A program made the position numbers and the translations under genes. Below the pieces are notes generated by a model, which had not been told where the DNA came from, did not search any database, and was given only the letters and a program-made list of their open reading frames with translations. This document shows, in pieces, positions 43,538 through 51,896 of a stretch of DNA of 64,000 nt. The number at the start of each line of letters is the position of its first letter. The stretch's first letter is position 1. Origin of the DNA: Ardenticatenaceae bacterium (GTDB lineage: Bacteria > Chloroflexota > Anaerolineae > Promineifilales > Promineifilaceae); assembly GCA_020634215.1 (NCBI GenBank), contig JACKCD010000026.1, forward strand, positions 26,917 through 90,916, given 5' to 3'.

Positions 43538-43563
43538 ACAAGTTTCCATTTCCCCAAGGTTAG
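43534..43563 (+). pseudogene. nine-codon stub behind a perfect Shine-Dalgarno
   Basis: GTG start preceded by AAGGAGGTGAT, nearly the full anti-16S complement, and overlapping the previous stop (GTGA). It codes only VNKFPFPQG before TAG, and a 16-bp hairpin follows at once. This looks like the remaining 5' end of a gene whose body was replaced, or a leader peptide. Confidence 0.4.
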
Positions 43564-43573
43564 TTAGATCCGT

Positions 43574-43609
43574 AGAAGTTCAGTTTCTTCAGCAAGAAGC
43601 TGAACTTCT
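43574..43609. repeat. 16-bp inverted repeat
   Basis: Arms AGAAGTTCAGTTTCTT / AAGAAGCTGAACTTCT (one wobble) with loop CAGC. It lies directly after the nine-codon stub. Confidence 0.8.
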
Positions 43610-43646
43610 CGCTCCCCATAATTGTCTTAGATTCTGAGGTAGACCA

Positions 43647-44211
43647 ATGACATTTAAACAAAAGCTGAGGCAAAAATTGGAAGAGAACGGCCGAAGCGCC
43701 GGTATGCTTTCCTGGGTGGGTTTGTGGCGGATTATCGGGTTCCTTGCTATTTTTGCTGTCATCGGGGCTGCTCAAAATCCAGATGTGGTACCTGAAGTGC
43801 CAGAGGTGATTGAACCGCTGGCGATAGCATCCAGAAAGGTAATTTCCCAGCCAGCCCTACGGCCACGAAGAGGGCGGCTTGCACCATGCAAGAGGCTAGT
43901 GGTGAACACGTGACGATGAGAGGAAAAACGGCCGTTTCTACCCCATCCCTGCCACCCCAACCTCGACGAGGCCACCCCACAACCCAACTTCTGTTACTGA
44001 GCAAGAACCGGCCGGCATCTCCAAAGGCCAACCTGTCAATGATGATGTTGAGAATTCTGACGGCAACGAGGAGTGGCTTGACAGCGATGGCGATGGGGTA
44101 GAGGATGAATTCGATGACTTTCCCTACGACCCTGATGAATGGGTAAACAGCGACTGGGATGGAGTTGGAGATAACGCAGATGCGTTCCTCGATGATCCCG
44201 ACTTTTGGTAG
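43647..44211 (+). pseudogene. frameshifted membrane protein with thrombospondin-3-like calcium repeats
   Basis: The first frame (43647-43913) gives an 88-residue N-terminus with a membrane span (LWRIIGFLAIFAVIGAA, about 27-43). In another frame, from about 43900 to the TAG at 44211, the translation ends with acidic repeats such as DSDGDGVEDEFDDFPYDPD and DWDGVGDNADAF, the pattern of TSP3/Ca2+-binding repeats. Stops in all three frames between 43890 and 43920 separate the parts, so one or more indels seem to have broken a single surface protein. The repair point is not exact. Confidence 0.55.
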
Positions 44212-44253
44212 TAAGTCCTTCTTACTACCGGCAGATGCTTATGCTAAATGAAA

Positions 44254-44299
44254 GCGTGGTGTGTGGTGCGTAAATTTTTTTACGCACCACACACCACGC
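44254..44299. terminator. 19-bp perfect hairpin between convergent genes
   Basis: Arms GCGTGGTGTGTGGTGCGTA / TACGCACCACACACCACGC with loop AATTTTTT. It shares the GTGGTGCGT word with the hairpins at 27531 and 49967. Confidence 0.8.
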
Positions 44300-44344
44300 A
44301 CTCAATGCAGCAGTTTGGTAAAGCCCAATGCGTTTGTGGTGAAA

Positions 44345-45328
44345 CTAAGCTTCGTTGTCGTTTTCTACTTCGGCCTCAACTGCTTCAATCTTGTTTTCCA
44401 ACGCTTCTAACTTATCGGCCATTTCTTCCGACACGCCCTTCGGGTCGCGCCGGCCGGTGACCAGTTCCAGCCCCAGGTAAAGTGGAGCCAAATTGCCCAG
44501 CCCAATCCAAATCATGATGATGAGGACGACGAGCTTGGCCGTGTCAAGCTGAGCCGCGATCTGTGCCCGCACATCGCCCAACGCATCTTTAATCTGGTTA
44601 ACAATGCGGATGTATTCATCGAGCAGCGGGCTAATTTCGGCAATGCGCTGGTTGATGGTGCCTAAATCCACCGACACGTTGAGGATGTCGGCACTAATCA
44701 GCGCCATGTTGGCATCGGCAACCAACAAATCTTTTTCCAGCGTCCGCAGCCGGTCGGGCAGTCCATCCAAGCTGCTGCCAACCTGCTCGACGGCCGAATC
44801 AAAGGGCACCGTTGGCTCGTAATCAATGCCCAGGTCAAAGCTAAAGGGGATTTCAAGCTCAACGGGTTTTAGCCCAAAACCGAGTGAAGGAATGGGGACG
44901 GGGATGCTTTGGCTGTTGCTAAAATTGCTGAGGCTGGTGAGCGTGGTATCAACCACACCGGCTACTTCGACGATGTTGGGGACAGCGTCCTGCACGGCCT
45001 CGATGCTGGTGGGCACATCTTGGGTGGCAACGGTGTTGACGGTTTGCAGCAGCGGCCGGGTGTCGTTTACCGTTGTGGCAACGTCGGTGGCCGTTTTTTG
45101 CACCGTCACCATGCTGGTATTGACATCGGCCACGGATGATTTGGCAAGCAGCAGCGTGTTTTCTACCGCTACCAGGCTATCACCTGCTAAAAGCAGGGAA
45201 CTGTCAATGCCTTGCCCGGCCAGGTCAATGGCCTGCCGACCGTAAATGACCCCACCCACACTGAGGGCAATGCCCAACAGCGCACCCAACAACAAGATGA
45301 TACCAATGATTCGACGCAGAATTTTCAT
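44345..45328 (-). CDS. two-span membrane protein with long extracytoplasmic helical domain
   Basis: 327 residues from the ATG at 45328 with AGGAGGAA upstream. One membrane span is at about 5-28 (IGIILLLGALLGIALSVGGVIY) and a second near 265-290 (LVVLIIMIWIGLGNLAPLYLGL). Between them is a Val/Ser/Thr/Asp-rich helical region with heptad character (VENTLLLAKSSVADVNTSMVTVQ, RTLEKDLLVADANMALISADIL). The C-terminal tail is an acidic coiled coil (EEMADKLEALENKIEAVEAEVEN). The topology resembles methyl-accepting or MCE-like scaffold proteins, but no family is recognised. Confidence 0.7.
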   Translation of the reverse strand: MKILRRIIGIILLLGALLGIALSVGGVIYGRQAIDLAGQGIDSSLLLAGDSLVAVENTLLLAKSSVADVNTSMVTVQKTATDVATTVNDTRPLLQTVNTVATQDVPTSIEAVQDAVPNIVEVAGVVDTTLTSLSNFSNSQSIPVPIPSLGFGLKPVELEIPFSFDLGIDYEPTVPFDSAVEQVGSSLDGLPDRLRTLEKDLLVADANMALISADILNVSVDLGTINQRIAEISPLLDEYIRIVNQIKDALGDVRAQIAAQLDTAKLVVLIIMIWIGLGNLAPLYLGLELVTGRRDPKGVSEEMADKLEALENKIEAVEAEVENDNEA

Positions 45329-45399
45329 GACTTCCTCCTGTTTCTCTTTCCTCTTGCTGGACGCTGCCAAGAGGGCAGCGTTTTCCTGTGGGCAGTATT

Positions 45400-46512
45400 C
45401 TAGCGTAGCGGCGAAATTCGACCAGTGTAGAGTGCCTTCAGCGCATGGCGCAAAATGGGGTTGGAGCGGAGGTCGGTGCTGTGGCTAAATTGGTCAATGC
45501 TGCCGATGTTATAGGCGATGGTTTTGAGGGCGGGGTCGGTGATGGCGTTGAAAAGGGCGGTCATGATGGGGGCTTCGTTGAGGATGCGAAACGGCCGTTC
45601 ATGAAACCACCCCAATTCTGTCGGCACCGGCTCGGTGATGCCCAGTTCGTTGTGGTGAATGGCAAGCTGCTGAAAAGCGGCCGTTAGTGCTGCTTCGCGG
45701 TCGTGCCAGTTGGTGGCAGCCAGGGCGGCGGTCAGGTGGGGGGTGAGGATGGGGGCTTGGGGCAGTTGGGCAAAGCCGCTGCCAAACCATTTGGGGTAGG
45801 GAGCATACCGTCGCGCCTGGAAGAAGGCCAACTGCATCACGTCATGCACCAGCCGCCCGGCCAGCAGTTGTGACCCAATTTCGTCGCCAACGATGCCGGT
45901 GCGCCCAACAAAGGGCTGCTCTTGCCCAATGCGCCCCCACTGCATTGCCATCAGGTAAAGCCAAATGTCGTGGGGATAATAGGTAAGTTGCTGACGAACG
46001 GCCGTTAATTCCCCCGCCTCATCCACAAACACCCGCCCCGCCGTCATCCCCAGCAAAAGCTGTTGGGGTATGGTGAGCCAGTCGGTGACGGTCAGCGGTT
46101 CGGCCGGGTCGTAGCTGAGGTAGTCGCGGCAAAATTGGCGCACGGTGACAACTTCAATGCGGTGGTTAACGGGGCCGCCATCGTGGGGTTGCAGCAGGTG
46201 GGTGCCTTCTTCATTGGGGGCGGCGTAGTGGGTGGAGTAGCCGAGGAAGGTGGGGGGAAGGTGGTGGCGCAGGGTATCGGAAACGGCCGTTTGCCATCGC
46301 GCACAATCCTCTTCCGTCAAAAACAGATGGAAACGCGGCCCCCAATCGTGGTCGGTGGACATTTCTGTGTCAAACCCCAGCACCTCGGAGCCGGAACCAA
46401 TGCGGGCGGCGGCGTAGGGCAGGCCGGGGAAGTGGTGTGCCAGAATGGGCTGCACGACCTCCTGAAAAAACCGTTCGGTTAAATCGAGACCGGGAATGAA
46501 TTGAGTCGTCAT
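45400..46512 (-). CDS. DUF4037 protein (nucleotidyltransferase-like N-terminus)
   Basis: 370 residues. The N-terminal region AAARIGSGSEVLGFDTEMSTDHDWGPRFHLFL has the G-S-x(n)-D-x-D arrangement of nucleotidyltransferase-fold proteins. The rest is the helical DUF4037 domain (WLTIPQQLLLGMTAGRVF, YPHDIWLYLMAMQWGRIGQEQPFVGR). Substrate unknown; relatives include antibiotic-nucleotidyltransferase-like enzymes. There is no clear ribosome site. It is monocistronic and bordered by repeat-rich intergenic DNA. Confidence 0.85.
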   Translation of the reverse strand: MTTQFIPGLDLTERFFQEVVQPILAHHFPGLPYAAARIGSGSEVLGFDTEMSTDHDWGPRFHLFLTEEDCARWQTAVSDTLRHHLPPTFLGYSTHYAAPNEEGTHLLQPHDGGPVNHRIEVVTVRQFCRDYLSYDPAEPLTVTDWLTIPQQLLLGMTAGRVFVDEAGELTAVRQQLTYYPHDIWLYLMAMQWGRIGQEQPFVGRTGIVGDEIGSQLLAGRLVHDVMQLAFFQARRYAPYPKWFGSGFAQLPQAPILTPHLTAALAATNWHDREAALTAAFQQLAIHHNELGITEPVPTELGWFHERPFRILNEAPIMTALFNAITDPALKTIAYNIGSIDQFSHSTDLRSNPILRHALKALYTGRISPLR

Positions 46513-46519
46513 TTTGAAG

Positions 46520-46605
46520 CGTTACACAGAGGGACGCAGTAAGGTGGCACAGAGAACCACAGAAAACTTTTGTCCGTGTTCGTCTGTATTCGTCCGTGTC
46601 TCATT
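46520..46605. repeat. word repeats (ACAGAG and ATTCGTCCGTGT)
   Basis: CACAGAG-type words are followed by GTCCGTGTTCGTCTG/TATTCGTCCGTGTC, the inverted form of the word at 12454. Both families occur in this one gap. Confidence 0.7.
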
Positions 46606-46658
46606 TTTAGTCTGGCAGTGAAACTACTGCCTTGCCATGATAGGGGAAACGGCCGTTA

Positions 46659-47192
46659 TTAACCATCATCACGGAGCAATAAATTTAACAACCGTTTTTG
46701 TTCTTCTAACAAAATTTGCTGTTCTTCAAGCTCTGCAACAAGTTGTGAGTTAAGTTGTTCAAGCGTTTTGATCAACTCTTGTTGTTGAATTAATAATCTC
46801 TGACCAGAAAGCTGCTCTTTCTTTTGCTGGCGGTACAAAACAAGGGGGTTCCGATTCAGACGTAGTCGCTTAATTGTGAAGGCCCCAACAGATGTTAACG
46901 GAAATAGATGCCCGTTATCCATTTCTAAAAAATGCTCTGTTTCATCTGATTGTCTTGGATTATAGAGATATGGGTCTTTGGCTGATGTCGGCCAATAATT
47001 TTGTTTGAATTGGTTGCAACGATTACAACAATAAACAAGATTGCTTAACGCATCAGTACCACCTTTAGATTTTGGTTGGAAGTGGTCAATTGTGAGCATG
47101 CCACCACTATCAACCTCTGATACGCCACAGTATTCACAGGCATAATTTGCCCGTTGTCTAACACGATTTCTGGCTGCATGTGATAAGCTCAT
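46659..47192 (-). CDS. HNH endonuclease with coiled-coil tail
   Basis: 177 residues. An HNH domain is at about 5-70 with the zinc-binding CEYC and CNRC pairs and the catalytic MLTIDHFQPKSKGG, which holds the first His. The C-terminal 45 residues are Gln/Leu/Glu-rich and form a predicted coiled coil (LIQQQELIKTLEQLNSQLV), matching the coiled coil in the gene that overlaps it by four bases. The pair is AT-richer than its surroundings and is flanked by palindrome copies (46649, 47541) but contains none. The role could be mobile or defence-related. Confidence 0.9.
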   Translation of the reverse strand: MSLSHAARNRVRQRANYACEYCGVSEVDSGGMLTIDHFQPKSKGGTDALSNLVYCCNRCNQFKQNYWPTSAKDPYLYNPRQSDETEHFLEMDNGHLFPLTSVGAFTIKRLRLNRNPLVLYRQQKKEQLSGQRLLIQQQELIKTLEQLNSQLVAELEEQQILLEEQKRLLNLLLRDDG

Positions 47193-47494
47193 ACTGGGTG
47201 GAGATGTTTAGCGACCTGTTTTTGCAATTGATGGATCTCACCACGAAGTCGTTGGTTTTCAGAGGTCACTGCTTGAATTCTCTCTGTAATTTGATGGATC
47301 TGAGATAATGAAATCCCAATTTGATTTTGTATTTGAGATGGATTGAGGGTTGGTTCTGATAAAATCAAATGCTCTTGTTCTGCCGCATCTTGGGTCGCAT
47401 ACCAAGCCTCAAGCTGGGCTTGTTGGGTCGGTGTTAAAATTTCTCCTTTCGTTGCTTTATCGTGCAATTGAATTGCGAGATCGTCAGAAATCAT
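47189..47494 (-). CDS. small coiled-coil partner of the HNH protein
   Basis: 101 residues. The N-terminal segment (LAIQLHDKATKGEILTPTQQ, then AQLEAWYATQDAAEQ) is followed by a coiled coil (ITERIQAVTSENQRLRGEIH). Its stop overlaps the HNH start as ATGA, so both are made together. Similar small-protein/HNH pairs occur in Cyanobacteria, as I recall. The protein may assemble with or restrain the nuclease. Confidence 0.75.
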   Translation of the reverse strand: MISDDLAIQLHDKATKGEILTPTQQAQLEAWYATQDAAEQEHLILSEPTLNPSQIQNQIGISLSQIHQITERIQAVTSENQRLRGEIHQLQKQVAKHLHPV

Positions 47495-47578
47495 GGCTAA
47501 ATCCTAAATTTGGTCTGGTTTGGAACATTATAGCATGAAAAACGGCCGTTTAATCAAGGCAATCGCAACCTACCCTAT

Positions 47579-48235
47579 TTAGTTTGGCAGCGAAATCACC
47601 CCTGTCATGCCTGTATATGTGCGCCCGGATAAGGCAGTAGTCGTATGATTGCGGTTGAGCGGCGTATCGGCGGCGGCGAGGGCTTGCCAGAGCAGTTGGA
47701 AGGCATCGTAGGTGGTGGCGGCATAAGGGCCGGCCGTTTCGTCAAAGGGGGTGACGGCGGCGTAGGCGGCGAGGAAGTCGTTGGGCAGGGTGGCGGGGTC
47801 GGCGGGGCCAAACGGCCGTTCACCCATCGGCACAAATGGAATGCCGGCCGCCGCATAAATGGGAGCGGCAACCGCCGTTGTTTCCGGCTGCCAATGCCCC
47901 ACCACGGCAATGATGGCGGGGTCGAGGGTGAGGGAAACGGCCGTTTCTCTTGCCAACACCACATCTCCCCCATCATCCAGTGCCACCAGCGCCACCCGGT
48001 ACCCATTCACTCCGCCCGCCTCATTCAACTCCCGCACCGCCAGCCGCGCACTGTAAATGACATCATACCCAATCGCCCGCTCCCGCCCCTCAAACGGTGC
48101 CACTAGGCCGATTTTGACCACGGGCGGGGTGCGGGTGCAGCCAAAAAGGAAGAGGAGGAGAATGAGGAGTTGGGAATTGGGAATGGAGAATTGGGAATGG
48201 AGAATTGAGAATGGTTGTCGTTTGCCATTCTTCAT
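47579..48235 (-). CDS. shortened periplasmic-binding lipoprotein (LivK-like)
   Basis: 218 residues from the ATG at 48235, 25 bp after the mltG stop; a longer reading overlaps mltG. The lipobox is LLLFLFGCTRT. The first lobe of a type I binding fold follows (VVKIGLVAPFEGRERAIGYD, GGVNGYRVALVALDDGG, IIAVVGHWQPETTAVAAPIY). The second lobe is mostly missing, and the end resumes with YAATTYDAFQLLWQAL. Relatives have about 380 residues, so roughly 130 are deleted. The part encoding the signal peptide (FSILHSQFSIPNSQ) is itself translated from the inverted word repeat at 48172-48259. Confidence 0.7.
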   Translation of the reverse strand: MKNGKRQPFSILHSQFSIPNSQLLILLLFLFGCTRTPPVVKIGLVAPFEGRERAIGYDVIYSARLAVRELNEAGGVNGYRVALVALDDGGDVVLARETAVSLTLDPAIIAVVGHWQPETTAVAAPIYAAAGIPFVPMGERPFGPADPATLPNDFLAAYAAVTPFDETAGPYAATTYDAFQLLWQALAAADTPLNRNHTTTALSGRTYTGMTGVISLPN

Positions 48236-48259
48236 TCTCCATTCCCAATTCTCAATTTT
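48172..48259. repeat. word-repeat hairpin overlapping a signal-peptide coding region
   Basis: The left arm repeats GGGAATGGAGAATT. After a 10-nt spacer the right arm carries CCATTCTTCATTCTCC and CCCAATTCTC. It can form a long imperfect hairpin right behind mltG and covers codons 1-14 or so of the next lipoprotein gene. Confidence 0.85.
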
Positions 48260-48260
48260 T

Positions 48261-49445
48261 TCAGCTACACCGCGCCACATTGGCCTGATGCTCCTCATAG
48301 GTTACGCTAAACAGATGCCGATTTTGGCCGTCGCAGTTGGCGACGAAGAAAAGATAGCTGCTTTGGGCGGGTTCGGCCACTGCTTGCAGCGAGGACAGGC
48401 TGGGGCTGTTGATGGGGCCGGGGGGAAGGGCGGGAATTTGGTAGGTGTTGTAGGGGGAATCGAGCGACAGGTCGGCTACATCAAGCGGCGACTTCCACCA
48501 CTCTCCGGTGGCACTGCCAAGAGCATACTGCACGGTGGGGTCGGCTTGCAGCGGCATGACGGCGCGAAGCCGATTGTAGAAGACGCTGGCGATTAACGGC
48601 CGTTCTTCCACAACCACCCCCTCCCGCTCCACAATCGAAGCCAGCGTCACCGCTTCATGCAAGCTCAGCCCCTGCGCCCCAAACCCCTGCCGCAGTGCCG
48701 GGGTCACTTCGCTGTCAAACCGCGCCAGCATCAGTGCCACCAGTTCGGCGGCGGTTGTCGTCACAGGAATGCGATATTGGCTGGGGAACAGATACCCTTC
48801 GAGCGTGTTTTCTGGCGGCAGGTTGGTGAGATAGGGGTAAGGGGTGAGGTCAAACGGCCGTTCGCGTCGCCCAATCGCCAAAAATTCCTGACTGTCAATC
48901 TGTGCCGGGGTCGTCACCGCCAGATAATTTGCCATCTCCTCTAGCCGCCACCCTGGTAAAAAGCTCAACTCGATGTCTTGGGTACCCGCCTGTGTTAGTG
49001 TCTGCACCAACTGTGGCATGGTGGCCTGTGGCGACAGCGTAAATTGCCCCGCCACCAGTTCTCGTTCATAGCCATAGTAGGTCAGGTAATTGAGCAGCAG
49101 TTCGCCGTCGGCCACAATCCCCGCCGCCACCAGGTTGTTGACAATTTGGTTGGCCGATTCGCCGGGGGCAATGGTGAATAAAACGGGGTTGCTGCCGCTG
49201 CCCGCTGGCTGCTGCAATTGGTCAACGCGCTCGGCTAGGTAGGAGGCCAAGAAAATGCGCTGCGCTGGGTTTAGCCCGACCGCCGCGTCGTGCTGGGTAA
49301 TGGCCGGATTGGCGAGTGCTGCTTGCCACCGCTGGATGATGGTCCAAACGGCCGTTCCGACCCCCACCAAAATCACCAACAGTGCCAGAAAAACAAACAG
49401 ACAGGAGGCGCGACGCTTAGATTGGGGCTTTTTTTCTTGAGCCAT
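48261..49445 (-). CDS. mltG: endolytic murein transglycosylase MltG
   Basis: 394 residues from the ATG at 49445. A short basic N-terminus and one membrane span (about 17-40) precede a LysM-like domain (PVLFTIAPGESANQIVNNL). The catalytic YceG fold follows, with the active Glu in TLASIVEREGVVVEERPLIASVFYNRL and the tail MPLQADPTVQYALG. It cuts nascent glycan strands and sets their length. It is followed at once by the word-repeat hairpin and the truncated binding lipoprotein. Confidence 0.95.
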   Translation of the reverse strand: MAQEKKPQSKRRASCLFVFLALLVILVGVGTAVWTIIQRWQAALANPAITQHDAAVGLNPAQRIFLASYLAERVDQLQQPAGSGSNPVLFTIAPGESANQIVNNLVAAGIVADGELLLNYLTYYGYERELVAGQFTLSPQATMPQLVQTLTQAGTQDIELSFLPGWRLEEMANYLAVTTPAQIDSQEFLAIGRRERPFDLTPYPYLTNLPPENTLEGYLFPSQYRIPVTTTAAELVALMLARFDSEVTPALRQGFGAQGLSLHEAVTLASIVEREGVVVEERPLIASVFYNRLRAVMPLQADPTVQYALGSATGEWWKSPLDVADLSLDSPYNTYQIPALPPGPINSPSLSSLQAVAEPAQSSYLFFVANCDGQNRHLFSVTYEEHQANVARCS

Positions 49446-49549
49446 AAACAAAAATATTACCTCACTCTTGTGGTTCTCGCCTACAACCTTCCCGGCTGTC
49501 GTGCGTATAGGTTTTGTGTGAATGGAATCAATAACTGGAGTGTGATGTG

Positions 49550-49951
49550 ATGAGCGAACAGATTAACGAATTGAAGGATGCTGAAAAAGAAGCGATGTAT
49601 GCGGAGGAGAAGGAAACGGCCGTTACCAAAAACCGCGATAACCTAACCCTAGGTCTCATTCTCATTGGCATGGGTGTTGTCTTTCTCCTGACCAACGTTG
49701 CCGGGCTAACGCTGCAAAACTGGTGGGCACTGTTTATTTTCATTCCCGCCGTCAAGCAGCTTCGTTGTGCCTGGAGCCAGTATCAGGAAAACGGCCGTTT
49801 GGGTCACAGCGGGCGCGGTGCTTTAACCGGTGGTCTCTTCTGGGCACTCATTGGCTCAGCCTTCCTTTTTGACCTCAACTGGGGTTTTGTCTGGCCTTTC
49901 TTCCTTATCTTGGGTGGCCTGGGAGCCATTTTAGGCGGCTGGTTTGATTAG
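49550..49951 (+). CDS. small three-span membrane protein (LiaF-N/DUF5668-like)
   Basis: 133 residues from the ATG at 49550, with GGAG twelve bases upstream. A charged N-terminus of about 30 residues precedes hydrophobic segments LTLGLILIGMGVVFLLTNV, WWALFIFIPAV and GLFWALIGSAFLFDLNWGFVWPFFLILGGLGAILGGW. The pattern 'LILIGxGxxFLL..' with two helical pairs is typical of LiaF-type N-terminal domains. It may sense the cell envelope state. Alone on its strand, it ends 2 bp before a hairpin. Confidence 0.75.
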   Translation: MSEQINELKDAEKEAMYAEEKETAVTKNRDNLTLGLILIGMGVVFLLTNVAGLTLQNWWALFIFIPAVKQLRCAWSQYQENGRLGHSGRGALTGGLFWALIGSAFLFDLNWGFVWPFFLILGGLGAILGGWFD

Positions 49952-49954
49952 ATC

Positions 49955-50003
49955 CGTGGTGCGTGATGCGTGGTGCGTGACAGAAATACGCACCACGCAC
50001 CAC
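49955..50003. terminator. word hairpin between convergent genes
   Basis: Core arms TGCGTGGTGCGT (49967-49978) / ACGCACCACGCA (49988-49999), extended by GTGGTGCGTGA. The same word family as at 27531 and 44254. Confidence 0.75.
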
Positions 50004-50012
50004 CTCCCCATC

Positions 50013-51389
50013 CTACTTCGCCCCCCGAATTACATCAATCCCACCCAAATAAGGCCGCAGCACTTCCGGCACCACGATGCTGCCGTCAGCCTGCTGATTA
50101 TTTTCAATGATGGCAATCATGACGCGGGGTAGCGCCAAGCCGCTGGCGTTTAGCGTGTGGGGGAAGCGCAATTTGCCACCGTCGGCCGGCCGATACCGTA
50201 TGTTTGCCCGCCGCGCCTGAAAATCTTCCGCATTGCTAATCGAGCTAACTTCCAGCCACTCCTGGCACCCAGCCGCCCAAACCTCAATGTCATAGGTTTT
50301 AGTCATAGCAAAGCCAATGTCGCCGGTTGCTAGTTCCAGCACCCGATAGCGAAACCCAAAGGCATCGCAAATATCCATGGCGTGCTGCCGCATCTGCTCG
50401 ATCACCTCATAGCTTTTGTCCGGGTGGGCAAACTGGTACATTTCCACCTTGTCAAACTGGTGGCCGCGCTTGATGCCGCGCACATCTTTGCCCGCGCTCA
50501 TCTTCTCTCGCCGGAAGCAGGGGGTGTGCGCCACATAGCGCAGCGGCAAATCGGCTTCGTCCAAGATTTCGTCGCGGTGGATGTTGGTCAGGGCAATTTC
50601 GGCCGTTCCCAAAAACATAAAATCTTCTTCCGCATCCCGATAAATGTTATCGAAAAACTTAGGAAGCTGGCCTGCCCCTTCAAAAATTTGCGACCGCACC
50701 ATGTAGGGCAGCCCCATCTCCATGTAACCGTGGTCGTTAACATGGGTGTTGAGCATATATTGGATTATCGCTCGCTGGAGCCGTGCCCCCCAGCCGCGCA
50801 GCACATAAAAGCGGCTGCCGCTCAGTTTCACGCCCCGCTCAAAATCAATGATGCCTAGTGCCGGCCCCAAATCCCAATGTGGCTTTGGTTCAAAATCAAA
50901 TGCAGGCATGGGTGCGCCCTGTGGCTCATGAATGACGTTATACGTTTCGTCTGGGCCAACCGGGGTGCTTTCGTGCGGCATGTTGGGTACCCACGACAAA
51001 TTTGTTTGCAGCGTGGCTTCAACTTCGCGTAGCTCCTCATCCAGCACGGCAATGCGCTCGCCAATGAGACGTGGGGCGTTTTTGGCTGCTTCAATCTTGG
51101 CTTCGGCTTCGGCTAATTGGGCGCGTAGGCTGTTAACGGCCGTTTCCTCCTCCCCCTCCTTCTCTGCCCGCGCCAACGCCGCTTCCAGCTTCTTCAGCGA
51201 CCCCATCAACTGCCCAATCTGCTTCGAGGCATCATTACGCTGCCGCCGCAGTGCTTCAACTTCCTGCAAAATCTCCCGCCGCCGTTCATCACCCGCCAAA
51301 ATCTCGTCAATCGGAGCCTTGTCGTTCCGTTTTGCCACCTGCTCCTTGACCCACTCTGGCTTTTCCCGAATCAAATTAATGTCTAACAT
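50013..51389 (-). CDS. serS: seryl-tRNA synthetase
   Basis: 458 residues from the ATG at 51389 (MLDINLIREKPEWV is the standard SerRS beginning); the frame stays open upstream but that is the T-box leader. The N-terminal coiled-coil tRNA arm is at about 25-110. Class II motifs follow: motif 2 FRREKMSAGKDVRGIKRGHQFDKVEMY and motif 3 near NASGLALPRVMIAIIENNQ. Expression is controlled by a serine T-box immediately upstream, and convergence with a membrane gene ends at a hairpin. Confidence 0.97.
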   Translation of the reverse strand: MLDINLIREKPEWVKEQVAKRNDKAPIDEILAGDERRREILQEVEALRRQRNDASKQIGQLMGSLKKLEAALARAEKEGEEETAVNSLRAQLAEAEAKIEAAKNAPRLIGERIAVLDEELREVEATLQTNLSWVPNMPHESTPVGPDETYNVIHEPQGAPMPAFDFEPKPHWDLGPALGIIDFERGVKLSGSRFYVLRGWGARLQRAIIQYMLNTHVNDHGYMEMGLPYMVRSQIFEGAGQLPKFFDNIYRDAEEDFMFLGTAEIALTNIHRDEILDEADLPLRYVAHTPCFRREKMSAGKDVRGIKRGHQFDKVEMYQFAHPDKSYEVIEQMRQHAMDICDAFGFRYRVLELATGDIGFAMTKTYDIEVWAAGCQEWLEVSSISNAEDFQARRANIRYRPADGGKLRFPHTLNASGLALPRVMIAIIENNQQADGSIVVPEVLRPYLGGIDVIRGAK

Positions 51390-51407
51390 AATCACTATCC
51401 TCGCAAA

Positions 51408-51443
51408 TAAAAAAGCCTCCTCATCCGACCAGGACGAGGAGGC
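51408..51443 (-). terminator. T-box-controlled terminator
   Basis: On the minus strand, GCCTCCTCG..CGATGAGGAGGC-type stem with a T-run (TTTTTTATTTG). The antiterminator alternative uses the T-box sequence just upstream. It sits 20-55 bp ahead of the serS start. Confidence 0.88.
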
Positions 51444-51662
51444 TCGTGGTGCCACCTGGATTCGCCGGTATCTTACCACCGGCCTCAACTCACGCTTTAA
51501 CGGGCGTACCCGGTCTGCCTTGCGACCCCAAAAGGGAACTTTTTCGGCAGACAACTCAGAAGTGGATTTCCAGCTATCAAATAATTGGCTTACACCAGCC
51601 GCCAACTCTCTGAAAAATGAATAGCTGTACTTATCTTCGTCAAAGCCTTTTACTTCAATTAG
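51408..51662 (-). promoter_or_regulatory. serine T-box riboswitch of serS
   Basis: Read on the minus strand. The conserved T-box AGGTGGCACCACG lies at 51445-51457. Stem I contains AGTA (51628-51631), the distal AG-bulge-like AGAGAGTTGGCGGCTGGTG, and a helix CAGCTA/TAGCTG. The specifier loop carries UCC (51564-51566) followed by A, a serine codon. Binding of uncharged tRNA-Ser would favour the antiterminator and allow serS transcription. The element is complete from stem I to terminator. T-box leaders are best known in Firmicutes but also occur in Chloroflexota. Confidence 0.9.
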
Positions 51663-51896
51663 ACTCACAGTATAGCGACCCCCAATTTCCCTGTCAATGA
51701 AGAGATAGGGAAATCAGAGGTCAATCGTTGCCCAGCGAAAATTGACGGAATGCCCCAAACTTATACAATTCAGTGAAATTTGCGTAAACATATCGTTTGC
51801 AGCAGTTTGAAATCCCTGAACGTGGTTGGCATCGAACAATGGAAGTGGCTAAACCGAAACTGTTTGCAAACAGGAACCGTAATATTGGAGGCGGAA

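Noticed and set aside
51390..51668. Extra 93 N-terminal residues of seryl-tRNA synthetase
   Set aside because: This stretch is the T-box leader; the true protein start MLDINLIREKPEWV is at 51389.
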